From: Luteibacter sp. UNC138MFCol5.1
GTDB taxonomy: Bacteria > Pseudomonadota > Gammaproteobacteria > Xanthomonadales > Rhodanobacteraceae
Direction of reading: 5' to 3'
Length of the DNA stretch: 64,000 bases
NCBI RefSeq assembly: GCF_900110505.1
Contig: NZ_FODZ01000005.1
Location: 62,001-126,000, forward strand
Numbering within the stretch: the stretch's first letter is position 1; every line of letters begins with the position of its first letter. Below, in pieces: positions 8,323 through 16,486 of this stretch. Below the pieces are notes generated by a model that was not told the DNA's origin, did no database searches, and saw only the letters and a list, made by a program, of their open reading frames with translations. Made by a program: the position numbers and the translations under genes.

Positions 8323-10170
8323 ATGGCGACGGCGCGTCCGGAGGATGCGGACGCAGAGGGGAAGGATCGCGTGATCGTCGGTATCGACCTGGGTAGCTCC
8401 CACAGCCTCGTCTGCGCATGGATCGACGGCGCGCCGCGCCTGATTCCGAACGGCGCGGGCGAGGTGCTCACGCCTTCGTGCGTGGGCGTCGGAGACGACG
8501 GACGCATCCTCGTCGGCAAGGCCGCCCTCGCGCGTCGCGAAACGCATCCCTGGGATACGGCGACACGATTCCGTCGACACCTCGGGCACCCGCACGCGGT
8601 GCGCCTCGGCACGCGCGATTACCGGCCCGAAGAGCTCGCGGCGCTGGTGCTGCGCACGCTGGTGCGGGACGCGGAGGCGTTTCTCGGAGAACCGGTCACC
8701 GAGGCGGTCGTCACCGTGCCGGCGTGCTTCTCCGGCGAACAGCGCGAGGCGACGCGTGCCGCCTGCGAACTGGCGGGCATCAAGGTCGAGCGGCTGCTCA
8801 GCGAGGCGACCGCCGCCGCGCTGGCGCACGCCGTGGACCTGGTCACCGACGAGGCGCGGTTCCTCGTGTTCCGTCTGGGCGCGGCGACCTTCGACGTGGC
8901 GGTGGCCCAGCTGACCGACGGCATGATCGGCGTGCGCGCCAGCGCGGGCGACGATTCGCTCGGCGGCGACGACTTCACCGCGCTGATCGCGACACAGGCG
9001 TTCGCCAATGGCCTGCCCGACGCGGCCGGCGAGAGCGTGGCGTTCATGCGCGACCTGCTCGCCCTCGCCGAAACGGCGAAGTGCGAGCTGACCCGCCGCG
9101 GCACGGCGCATCTCGAGGCGGCCTATGGCGAGACGAGCGTCAGCGTCGCGCTGGATGGCGACACGTTCGCCACGCTGACGCAGCCCTTGCTCAATCGTCT
9201 GTGGTACCCGATCGAACGCGCCATGCGCCTCGCGCGTATCCGCGCGGCGGACCTCGACCACGTGATCCTCGCCGGTGGTGCGACGCGGATGCCGGTCATC
9301 CGTGCGCTCGCGACGCAGATGTTCGCGCGGGAGCCGACGACGACGATCGATCCCATGCACATCGCCGCCATCGGCGCCGCGGTGCAGGCGGGGATCGCGA
9401 TGGGAGATCGCGCGCTACGCGGACTCGATGTCCTGGAGACCGGCAGCCGTGCCTCGCCGACGGTCGCTTCGTCGTCCACGGCAACCTCGGTAACCTCTGC
9501 TTCCGACCCGACACTGGACCTGGCGCTGGGCTTCGCCGCCGACGTCGGCAAGCAACCTGTCACCGCCGTGCAGGGACTGCTGGCGAACGCGCTCGCCGAG
9601 CTGCGCAAGCGCTACATCGATGCGCCCGGCCAGTTCGAAGAGCACCTGATCGACCTGCTCGTCGCCCAGCGCATCGGGCAACGCGTGGCGGTGTTCGAAG
9701 CGGCGGCCGACGCGTTCCACTGGCGGCTCGCGGATCACCTCGACGCACTTGGCTCACGAGGCGACTGGATTCGCCGCGTGCTCACCGAAGGCGACGACTG
9801 GCTCGCCCTCGACGAAAGGCGCCGGTTCGAATGGCTCGATCTCGCCGCGCTCGGGGAGGCGCGGCTCGATGCGCCGATCGTGCCGTGCTGGCCCGAGATG
9901 CGCGTCATGCGCGAGCGGTTTCCGACCTTGATCGGGCTCTTCGTGTCGACGGGCACGCTGGCGAATTGGAAGGCGGCGTTCGATGCGTTGCCGGCGTCGT
10001 CGCGTGATCGCCCGAAGCGAGTCGTACCCGGTGCGGAGTCACGCCTGTCGACCGCGGCCGCAGCTGCGGATCGCGATCGTCGACGCAAGGCATGGCGTGC
10101 CGCCGTGCTGATCGTCGTCGCGCTGGCGCTGTGCGCGTTCGCGCTCTGGCACGGGGCGCCTCGTCGGTGA
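8323..10170 (+). CDS. Membrane-anchored Hsp70-like ATPase without substrate-binding domain
   Basis: 615 residues. Residues 17-350 are an actin/Hsp70 nucleotide-binding domain: phosphate-1 GIDLGSSHSL (20-29), the connecting motif VTVPACFSGEQREA (131-144) and adenosine motif VILAGGATRMPV (314-325). The phosphate-2 motif is degenerate (RLGAATFD instead of DLGGGTFD, near 183-191), so ATPase activity may be weak. No Hsp70 substrate-binding domain follows; instead there are about 200 residues of helical-looking sequence and a single C-terminal membrane segment (about 592-611) with a basic tail. HscC-like proteins are the nearest relatives I recognise. It follows uvrD by 39 bp and may share its transcript. 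The predicted topology puts the ATPase in the cytosol. Confidence 0.8.
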   Translation: MATARPEDADAEGKDRVIVGIDLGSSHSLVCAWIDGAPRLIPNGAGEVLTPSCVGVGDDGRILVGKAALARRETHPWDTATRFRRHLGHPHAVRLGTRDYRPEELAALVLRTLVRDAEAFLGEPVTEAVVTVPACFSGEQREATRAACELAGIKVERLLSEATAAALAHAVDLVTDEARFLVFRLGAATFDVAVAQLTDGMIGVRASAGDDSLGGDDFTALIATQAFANGLPDAAGESVAFMRDLLALAETAKCELTRRGTAHLEAAYGETSVSVALDGDTFATLTQPLLNRLWYPIERAMRLARIRAADLDHVILAGGATRMPVIRALATQMFAREPTTTIDPMHIAAIGAAVQAGIAMGDRALRGLDVLETGSRASPTVASSSTATSVTSASDPTLDLALGFAADVGKQPVTAVQGLLANALAELRKRYIDAPGQFEEHLIDLLVAQRIGQRVAVFEAAADAFHWRLADHLDALGSRGDWIRRVLTEGDDWLALDERRRFEWLDLAALGEARLDAPIVPCWPEMRVMRERFPTLIGLFVSTGTLANWKAAFDALPASSRDRPKRVVPGAESRLSTAAAAADRDRRRKAWRAAVLIVVALALCAFALWHGAPRR

Positions 10171-10176
10171 CGCTCG

Positions 10177-10310
10177 TTCGCGCGTGAACGCGCTCCCACC
10201 CGAAGGGTCACACGATGCGGCGACCGGGCTAATGTCGGGTGGGAGCGCGCTCGCGCGCGAAGGGGCGCTTGCGTCGAGCACCCATTCGCGCGCCAGCGCG
10301 CTTCCCATAG
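10177..10310. repeat. Cluster of three REP-like palindromic elements (GC-rich family)
   Basis: Three copies of a roughly 29-bp palindrome lie in alternating orientation: 10177-10205 (forward, ending CGCTCCCACCCGAAG), 10235-10266 (inverted) and 10284-10310 (forward, diverged). A near-identical copy is at 47298-47326. The core CGCGCGCGAGCGCGC can fold on itself and neighbouring inverted copies can pair into a long hairpin, as in BIMEs. The cluster separates two convergent genes, a typical REP location. Confidence 0.75.
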
Positions 10311-10313
10311 GTG

Positions 10314-11570
10314 TCAGGGCGACAGCCGCGGCACGCCGTGCTGGTCGCGCTCTTCCACCGCGGTGACGCGCGTGTCGATGCGGCGGGCGCGAAGTTCCTC
10401 CGGCAGCGCTTCCGTGGCGTCGCCGCGGGCGAGCGCGAGGGCGTTGCGGTAACAACGCTGCGCCAGTTCCGGATGATTCTCGCCGACGTAGACGTCACCG
10501 AGCGCTTCCCAGGCGTCGGCGCTAGGCTCGATGGCCAGCGCGCGTTCGAGGTACGGCTTCGCCTTGCCCCACAGGCGCACCCGGACGCACATGCGGCCGA
10601 CGGCGGTCAGCAGCACGGCGTCGTTGGGATGGCTGTCGATCCAGCTTTCCGCGCGGCGCAGGCGCTGTTCGATGTCCTCCGCGCCCATGCCGCCGTACGT
10701 GGCGACCAGCGCGGGCGACCAGTCGCGACGCAGCGCGGTCTCGATCTCGTCCATCGCGGCCATCGTCTGGCCGAAACGCGCGGCCTGCCGCGCGTAGGCG
10801 TCGATCGCGGCGGGAAGGCGGCGCTGTCCCTTCGGAAGCTGCGACCACAGCGTCGCCAGCGACGCGCCATCCGAGGCACTGCCGACGTAAGCCGCGATCA
10901 CACGCGCTTCGAAGGCGGCATACGCGCGAGCACCGAGCTCGCCGCTCTTCTGCAACGGCTCCAGCGCCCGCATCGCGCTGCGCGCGTCGTGCGTGTCGAG
11001 CGACGCCTCGGCGTATTCGACCCAGCCCGCGGGCGTGAGACCGCCGGCGGCGGCCTCCGGCGCGAGCAGGGCGACGGCCTCGGACGCGCGGCCCGAACGA
11101 CGCAGCAGACGTGCGCGAAGGATGCGCGCGGCGCGCGGCGTTTCCTGCGCGGCCTCGTCCAGCGTTTCCAGCGCACGCGTGGTGTCGCCGTGCCGCTCCG
11201 CGGCTTCCGCGGCGGCGAGCAACGCCGGACCACGCAAGGAGGGATAACGCGCGGCGCGATGGAGGTCGCGTTCCGCCTCGCCGTGACGGCCTTCGATCAG
11301 CGACACGAGACCATCGGCGAGGCGACGGCGGCTCACCCGGCGATGCCGGCGCGTCATCGCGCCGAACGGCCAGCGGATGAGCGCCACGAGCGCGGTGATC
11401 ACGGCCCAGGCGAGCAGAAGCAGCACCACGGCGGTCACGACGGTCGTCTGCACGTTGGTGCCGCGCAGGTGCACGAGCACGTAGCCCGGATCCTCCGCGA
11501 CCCAGTGCCAGGCGAACGCCGCGACGACCGCGACGAGAATCAGTCCGACGACCCAGCGCCACGGCTTCAT
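10314..11570 (-). CDS. hemY: HemY-like TPR membrane protein
   Basis: 418 residues, normal for proteobacterial HemY. Two N-terminal membrane helices (about 7-25 and 44-65) are followed by a cytosolic region of tetratricopeptide-like helical repeats (for example ARYPSLRGPALLAAAEAAER and ALAIEPSADAWEALGDVY). This is not the protoporphyrinogen oxidase of the same name; it belongs to the HemY_N family linked to the hemCDXY cluster, and its biochemical role is unsettled. Its ATG overlaps the hemX stop codon by 4 bp, so the two are translationally coupled. Confidence 0.92.
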   Translation of the reverse strand: MKPWRWVVGLILVAVVAAFAWHWVAEDPGYVLVHLRGTNVQTTVVTAVVLLLLAWAVITALVALIRWPFGAMTRRHRRVSRRRLADGLVSLIEGRHGEAERDLHRAARYPSLRGPALLAAAEAAERHGDTTRALETLDEAAQETPRAARILRARLLRRSGRASEAVALLAPEAAAGGLTPAGWVEYAEASLDTHDARSAMRALEPLQKSGELGARAYAAFEARVIAAYVGSASDGASLATLWSQLPKGQRRLPAAIDAYARQAARFGQTMAAMDEIETALRRDWSPALVATYGGMGAEDIEQRLRRAESWIDSHPNDAVLLTAVGRMCVRVRLWGKAKPYLERALAIEPSADAWEALGDVYVGENHPELAQRCYRNALALARGDATEALPEELRARRIDTRVTAVEERDQHGVPRLSP

Positions 11571-12730
11571 GGCGTGGCCTCGTGCGGCGCGCTGGCGCTG
11601 GCGGCCGGCGCGGGCGCCGGGGCGGACGATGCCTTCGCCGGCCCGGAGGTCGGCGCGCCACCCTGGAGCGCGTGCACCGAGCGCAGGTTGCGCAGTTCGG
11701 CGAGCGCGGCGCCGAGCTTCGGTTCGGCACCCTTCGCCTGGCTGGCGAGCAGCGCGGCGATGCGGGCGCGCGCCGCCTGCACGGACGGAGCGGTGGTGTC
11801 GAAACGTGCGGCGAGCACGGCGTCGACGCGCTTCAGCGCCGCCTGGCGGCCGACGTCGTCGTACGCGAGCACGGCCGCTTCGGCGTGCGCCACGTCGAGC
11901 GCCGCGAGTTCGCGCGCGATGCGGTCGTCGGCGAGACCGATCGGCGTGCCGTCGTCGTGGCTCACGCGCACGATGCTGCCCAGTGCCGCACCCGCGCGCT
12001 GCCAGAAACCCTGCTCAGCGCCTTCGGCGGTCTTCGCGTCGTCGCTCTTCAACGGCAGCGTCGTCAGCTGGCCACGCAGGGCCGCGAGCGTCGCGAGATC
12101 GTTCGCGCGGGCGCGCGGCGCGATGGCGGAAAGCGCCTCGCGCTCCGCGGTGACGTTCTGGCGGACCGCCGCGAACGCCGCGTCGTTGACGGCGGCGAGC
12201 GTCTTGTCGGCGAGATCGTAGGCGGACAGCGCGCCGCTGGCGTCGCCGAACAGCGCGAAGCGCTCCTTCGCCATGCGCAGCAGCGATTCCGCTTCGTCGA
12301 GCAACATGGCGTCGTGGCCGCTGAGGCTGCGCTCGGACAGGTTCGCCACCGCGTCCTCGAGATTGCGCGTGCGCTCGGACATGCCGAGCATCTCTTCGCG
12401 CGCCGAACGGCTCACGGCATCCGCGTCGCCGAGGCGGCGGCGAAGGTTCGCGTTCTCCTCGCGCGTGGCGTCGACCGCGGCCTGCAACGTATCGACCTGT
12501 CCGCGCAGACCATTGGCCGCGCCGAGGTCCTGGCGCATCTGCCAGGAGGTCCAGGCGGTGTAGCCCGCGGCGCCGAGGGCGGCAAGCGAAAGCAGGATGG
12601 CGATCGCCAGCGCGCCACCGCCGCGCCGAGGCGCCGGATCGACGCGCCGTGGCGGCACGGTGGTACGGGCGGCGGCGGCCGGGGCCGGCGTCGCCGGAGC
12701 GGTATCGGTCGGGGGGGTCTCGGTCGTCAT
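11567..12730 (-). CDS. hemX: HemX-like membrane protein
   Basis: 387 residues. A Pro/Ala-rich cytosolic tail (1-38) precedes one membrane helix (about 40-60, ALAIAILLSLAALGAAGY), then a periplasmic coiled coil (about 70-130, with QVDTLQAAVDATREENANLR) and a helical domain. This is the HemX family (often mis-labelled uroporphyrinogen-III methyltransferase, but with no methyltransferase motifs). It lies between hemD (46 bp upstream) and hemY (overlapping), the usual order. The start at 12730 gives the standard short N-terminus; an upstream in-frame ATG at 12739 is possible. Confidence 0.9.
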   Translation of the reverse strand: MTTETPPTDTAPATPAPAAAARTTVPPRRVDPAPRRGGGALAIAILLSLAALGAAGYTAWTSWQMRQDLGAANGLRGQVDTLQAAVDATREENANLRRRLGDADAVSRSAREEMLGMSERTRNLEDAVANLSERSLSGHDAMLLDEAESLLRMAKERFALFGDASGALSAYDLADKTLAAVNDAAFAAVRQNVTAEREALSAIAPRARANDLATLAALRGQLTTLPLKSDDAKTAEGAEQGFWQRAGAALGSIVRVSHDDGTPIGLADDRIARELAALDVAHAEAAVLAYDDVGRQAALKRVDAVLAARFDTTAPSVQAARARIAALLASQAKGAEPKLGAALAELRNLRSVHALQGGAPTSGPAKASSAPAPAPAASASAPHEATP

Positions 12731-12776
12731 GGCGGGCATGCTAGCAGGCCATACGCCAACGCACGGAACACATCCC

Positions 12777-13556
12777 TCAACGGCGGGTGAACGAGACCCC
12801 TGCGGCGGCGGCGAGGAGGTCGGTGGGCAGCGCGGACCGGGCGACCGCGACGCGCTCGAACCCGGCCTCCAGCGCGATGCCACGCAGACGTTCGCTGCTC
12901 ACGACGGCCACGGCCTGGACCAGCCGTCGCCAGGCGGGCGCCACCAGCGCGCGATGCAGGTGATCGAGCGCCTCGGCACTGGAAAGCAGCACGGCGGAGC
13001 GGCGACCGAGTTTCAGGAGCGGATCGATATGGCGGCGGTCGATCCGTGGCGCGACGCGGTGATAGACGTGGATCTCCTCCAGGTCCGCGCCGCGCGCGGC
13101 CAGTCGCTCGCGAAGCAGGCCCCGCCCGCCGGGGGCGCCGATCAGCGACACGCGGCGTCCGGTGACGTTCGCCAGCTCCGGCAAGGCGAGGACGCCCTCG
13201 CTGTCCTGAGACGTTTCGGGGAACCGCACGTCGACCACGTCGGCCGTTTTCAGAGCGCGGGCCGTGCCGCGGCCGACCGCCACCACCGTGGCGCGCGTGG
13301 CCAGCGGCAGGACGTCGGCGGCGAAGCGCACGGCGGCGGGACTCGTGAAGATCAGCATGTCGCCTTCCAGCGCCTTGCGCAGCGCGGCGTCCACCGCCGT
13401 GGCATCCTCCGTCGCCCGCAGGGACAGGCCCGGCACGCTGACGGGAATGCCGCCAAGCTTGCGCACCCGCCGCGCCAGCGGGCCGGCGGTGCCCGCGGGG
13501 CGGGTAATGACCACGGTGACGTTGCGTAACGGTAGGGTCCGGCTCACGTAATGCAT
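12777..13556 (-). CDS. hemD: Uroporphyrinogen-III synthase
   Basis: 259 residues, normal length. The enzyme inverts ring D and closes hydroxymethylbilane to uroporphyrinogen III, the branch point to heme, siroheme and cobalamin. The N-terminal run NVTVVITRPAGTAGPLARRV and the later LIFTSPAAVRFAADVL are typical of the poorly conserved HemD family, which folds as two alpha/beta lobes. It is the first gene of hemD-hemX-hemY here; hemC, often just upstream, is not in the window and the next gene upstream is divergent and unrelated. Confidence 0.93.
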   Translation of the reverse strand: MHYVSRTLPLRNVTVVITRPAGTAGPLARRVRKLGGIPVSVPGLSLRATEDATAVDAALRKALEGDMLIFTSPAAVRFAADVLPLATRATVVAVGRGTARALKTADVVDVRFPETSQDSEGVLALPELANVTGRRVSLIGAPGGRGLLRERLAARGADLEEIHVYHRVAPRIDRRHIDPLLKLGRRSAVLLSSAEALDHLHRALVAPAWRRLVQAVAVVSSERLRGIALEAGFERVAVARSALPTDLLAAAAGVSFTRR

Positions 13557-13668
13557 CCTGCGATCGACGGCTCAGCATAGGAACGTGGGGACACCGTCAC
13601 CAATGCCGAAGGTTGGGTCGCCCATACGGATGCGAACGGGCCGCGCACGAACGTAGACTTGCCGGCTT

Positions 13669-14133
13669 ATGACCACGATCCAGACCCCTCTCGCCGACCT
13701 CGGACGGTTCATCCGCGACAGCATTCCGCTGGCCCGCGCCATGGACGTCGCGATCGAGGCCTTCGACGGCGAGCGGCTGACCATGACGGCGCCGCTCCAG
13801 CCGAACATCAACGACAAGGGCTGCGCCTTCGGCGGCAGCCTCGTCACGCTGATGACCCTCGCCTGCTGGGCGCTGGTGGAAGCCCGTCTGCGCGAGCGCG
13901 GCGCCGACTGCGACGTCTTCGTGGCCGACTCCACCGTCCGCTACCTCGACCCCGTGTGGGACGACCTGCGCGCCGAGGCCACGCTGGCGCCGGGCGCCGA
14001 CTGGGCCACGTTCTTCGCCACGCTCGACGCGCGCGGCCGTGCCCGGGCCGACTTCACCTGCGTGGTGCCGGGGGAGAACGGCAAGGCGCTGGCGAGCCTG
14101 GATGCGCGTTTCGTGGCCAAACGCCGGGCATAA
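13669..14133 (+). CDS. YiiD C-terminal-type hotdog thioesterase
   Basis: 154 residues forming a single hotdog-fold domain. The run KGCAFGGSLVTLMTLACWAL (about 57-76) aligns with the helix and catalytic region of the thioesterase domain found at the C-terminus of YiiD, and DSTVRYLDPVWDDLRAEA continues the fold. It probably hydrolyses an acyl-CoA or acyl-ACP, with unknown substrate. It is divergent from hemD. A TAGACT hexamer lies 9 nt before the start and there is no clear ribosome site. Confidence 0.8.
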   Translation: MTTIQTPLADLGRFIRDSIPLARAMDVAIEAFDGERLTMTAPLQPNINDKGCAFGGSLVTLMTLACWALVEARLRERGADCDVFVADSTVRYLDPVWDDLRAEATLAPGADWATFFATLDARGRARADFTCVVPGENGKALASLDARFVAKRRA

Positions 14134-14162
14134 TGCCGCCCGACGCCCCGATGGAATCCGCC

Positions 14163-14576
14163 ATGCGCCCGTACGCCCTGCCCGCTGTCGCCCTTGCCTT
14201 CCTCGCCCTCGCCGGCTGTGCCACGGACAAGCGCAACCAGGCGCTGAACAAGACGCTGATGAGCTACGCCTCGGCGATCCGCTGGGGCGACTTCACCAGC
14301 GCGCAGGCGTTCATCGACAAGGACTACCTGCAGGAACACCCGATCAGCTCGATCGAGCAGGGCCGCCTCCAGCAGCTGCGTGTCACGGGCTACGACGAAG
14401 GCGCGGGCCCCAAGCCCGACGGCGACGACGACGTGATCCAGGTCGTCCAGGTCAACGTGGTCAACATCAACACGCAGGCCGAGCGCAGCGTGATCGACCG
14501 CCAGCGCTGGCATTACGACCGCGAAAAGAACAAATGGACCCTGATGACCGGCCTGCCGGACTTCACGCCCCGCTAA
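14163..14576 (+). CDS. Small lipoprotein, function unknown
   Basis: 137 residues. A lipoprotein signal peptide (MRPYALPAVALAFLALAGC, lipobox LAGC with Cys19) is followed by a mature domain of about 118 residues with YASAIRWGDFTSAQAFIDKD and a terminal LMTGLPDFTPR. Position +2 is Ala, compatible with the outer membrane. An upstream in-frame ATG at 14151 is possible, but 14163 gives the better signal peptide. It lies 29 bp after the thioesterase gene and may be co-transcribed. The mature part looks like the NTF2-like small proteins often found as lipoproteins in Xanthomonadales; that is a guess. Confidence 0.82.
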   Translation: MRPYALPAVALAFLALAGCATDKRNQALNKTLMSYASAIRWGDFTSAQAFIDKDYLQEHPISSIEQGRLQQLRVTGYDEGAGPKPDGDDDVIQVVQVNVVNINTQAERSVIDRQRWHYDREKNKWTLMTGLPDFTPR

Positions 14577-14588
14577 AGCCGATATAAT
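14561..14588 (+). promoter_or_regulatory. Candidate promoter of the rhodanese-fold gene
   Basis: A perfect TATAAT (14583-14588) lies 38 bp before the ATG at 14626, inside a small palindrome GCCGATATAATCGGC. The best -35 is weak (CTTCAC at 14561-14566, 16-bp spacer). It overlaps the end of the lipoprotein gene. Confidence 0.45.
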
Positions 14589-14625
14589 CGGCCGTTTATC
14601 CCCTCCTGGGACGCGGAAAGACACG

Positions 14626-15072
14626 ATGAACGACGTTTTGCAGAAGCTGCCCGCTTTCGTGAGCAACCACACCGCGCTGGTCGCCCTGTTCGTGGTGATC
14701 CTGGTCGCGCTCGTCGCCACCGAAGTCGGCCGTCTGTTCCGCAAGTGGAAGACCCTGACGCCGGCCGGCCTGACGCAGCTGATCAATCGCGACACGCCAC
14801 TGATCGTCGACCTCTCGGCCAGCGCCGACTTCGAGAAGGCCCACATTCCGGGCGCGAAGAACGTCGCCATGAGCCAGTTCGATCCGGAAACGCAGAAGGA
14901 CCTGTCGAAAGCGAAGGAACTGCCGGTCGTGCTCGTCGACAAGGACGGCCGCGGCGTCGGCAAGGCGGCCAATCGCCTGATCAAGGCCGGTTTCCCTAAG
15001 GTCTTCGTGCTCGAAGGCGGCACCTACGCCTGGCAGACCGCGCAGCTGCCGGTGGTCAAGGGCAAGAAATAA
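14626..15072 (+). CDS. Membrane-anchored rhodanese-fold protein without catalytic cysteine
   Basis: 148 residues: one N-terminal membrane helix (about 16-33) and a rhodanese domain (about 45-140) with LIVDLSASADFEKAHIPGA, the standard DxR/HIPGA region. The position normally held by the active-site Cys is Asp (VVLVDKDGRG, D105), so sulfurtransferase activity is not expected and the domain may bind a partner instead. In Xanthomonas-like genomes a similar gene precedes grxC and secB, but those genes do not follow here. A TATAAT promoter lies upstream. Confidence 0.87.
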   Translation: MNDVLQKLPAFVSNHTALVALFVVILVALVATEVGRLFRKWKTLTPAGLTQLINRDTPLIVDLSASADFEKAHIPGAKNVAMSQFDPETQKDLSKAKELPVVLVDKDGRGVGKAANRLIKAGFPKVFVLEGGTYAWQTAQLPVVKGKK

Positions 15073-15141
15073 GGCCGCCACGCACACGGCCGGGAGACGC
15101 TTCGCGACAGACCCGCAAGCCTTTCGTGGTGCTCTCGCGGC

Positions 15142-15176
15142 ATCCATCGCGGACGGAGCCGCTCCTACGGCTATAG
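15142..15176. repeat. REP-like palindrome (GGAGCnGCTCC family)
   Basis: The stretch contains CATCGCGGACGGAGCCGCTC followed by CTACGGCTATAGCG. Its core GGAGCCGCTCC is palindromic and it resembles the GGAGCGGACC / GGTCCGCTCCTAC elements at 54435-54624. A diverged relative is near 17230-17256. It fills most of the gap between the rhodanese-fold gene and the next gene. Confidence 0.55.
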
Positions 15177-15268
15177 CGGGCGACGACGGTGGGATTCGAC
15201 GAATCCTGCGGACATCCACGGCGCCCCGCTCGACCTAGCCTGATCGCTCCCCCGAACTAGGAGCGACC

Positions 15269-16486
15269 ATGCAACCCACCTTGTTCCCGGGCGCCATCGC
15301 CATGGCGCTCTTCCCGTTGCTGGCGAATGCGCAGTCGACGGCTCCCCCCGTCGACGGTTGCGCACCCATGGACATCGGTCCGGCCTACGACGCCTCCCTG
15401 TCCACCGGCGCCACGCTCGGCTGCTTCCAGTTCGTGACGCCGGCCACGCCGGCGGCGTCCAAGGTCGACGTCAACCTCGCCGGCTTCCGGGCGGAGGAAC
15501 TGCACGATGTCAGCCTCGTGCGCGTCGATAGCGACGGCAGCACCCGCGCCGCGGCGACCGACGCGTCGATGGACGCCTACCGCATCCTGCAGGCGATAAG
15601 CGACGCCTCCACGCGCTGGCTGCTTCTCGTCGGGCGACCCAAAGGCGGCGAGGTCTCTCCATTCCAGATGCAGGTGACCCTCGCCACAGGCGCCGATCGC
15701 CATGAGCCGAACGATGCCTTCACGACGATGACGAAGCTGGAGGGCAACCAGCGCATCGAAGGCAACCTCGACAACGCTGGCGACGTCGACAACTTCCTCA
15801 TCACATTCCGCCCCGAGCAGAAGATGGCGAACCTCGAACTCGAAGCACCCCCGGGCGTCGTCGGCATCGTCGTCGACGGGGCGAAGAAGACCGGCGAGCT
15901 TCGTGGTGGCTCGGCGTTCCGGGTGAGCTCGTCCAGACCCGTCTTCGTGCAGATCAAAGGCGGCGCCAGCACCGTCGGTGCGCGGTACACGATCGCGCTG
16001 CGCGATCCCGGCGCGACAGCGGTCGTCACGATGGTTCGAAGCAGCGAAAACATCAGCCACCTCGCCCCGGCTCTGGACTCGACGATGCCGGGCGGGGCCA
16101 ACGTCGCGCGAGTCGCCGAGGTCGAAGCGCAGGTTTTCGAAGGCGACCGGGCAACGCCCGTCGGTGCGGGCTATGTCGTCAAATTCGAGGGTTATGACGT
16201 CGGCACGAACGGTCATTGGCTTCTGACGGAACTGACGGCTGTTACCGACGAACGCGGTATAGCGCGCACCACGCTCAACGTTGGTCCGTGCAAGGGCGGA
16301 GCCATCGGGCCGATCACGGTGCCTACGCGTGGAAACCCACCCGATTTCTGGGACATCGAATACAACCCGTCGGGCGCTGTGATCGCCTGGGTCGACGGTA
16401 GCGATACCTCCGATGCGACAAGACCTCTCAGGTTCGAACACATCTGCAAAGAGACTTTCAGGATGCATCGCCCATGGAAACCCTGA
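15269..16486 (+). CDS. Secreted protein with PPC-like domain
   Basis: 405 residues with a signal peptide (about 1-22, cleavage after LANA). Residues about 145-240 contain DRHEPNDAFTTMTKLEGNQR and GDVDNFLITF, the EPNDxxxxA plus DxDxFxF pattern of the bacterial pre-peptidase C-terminal (PPC) domain, here not attached to a peptidase. Residues about 270-390 look like an Ig-like beta domain (VDEVEAQVF-type strand, then TDERGIARTTLNVG). It is probably an envelope or secreted binding protein. The next gene overlaps it by 13 bp, so the two likely act together. A good ribosome site (CTAGGAGCGACC) precedes the start. Confidence 0.7.
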   Translation: MQPTLFPGAIAMALFPLLANAQSTAPPVDGCAPMDIGPAYDASLSTGATLGCFQFVTPATPAASKVDVNLAGFRAEELHDVSLVRVDSDGSTRAAATDASMDAYRILQAISDASTRWLLLVGRPKGGEVSPFQMQVTLATGADRHEPNDAFTTMTKLEGNQRIEGNLDNAGDVDNFLITFRPEQKMANLELEAPPGVVGIVVDGAKKTGELRGGSAFRVSSSRPVFVQIKGGASTVGARYTIALRDPGATAVVTMVRSSENISHLAPALDSTMPGGANVARVAEVEAQVFEGDRATPVGAGYVVKFEGYDVGTNGHWLLTELTAVTDERGIARTTLNVGPCKGGAIGPITVPTRGNPPDFWDIEYNPSGAVIAWVDGSDTSDATRPLRFEHICKETFRMHRPWKP

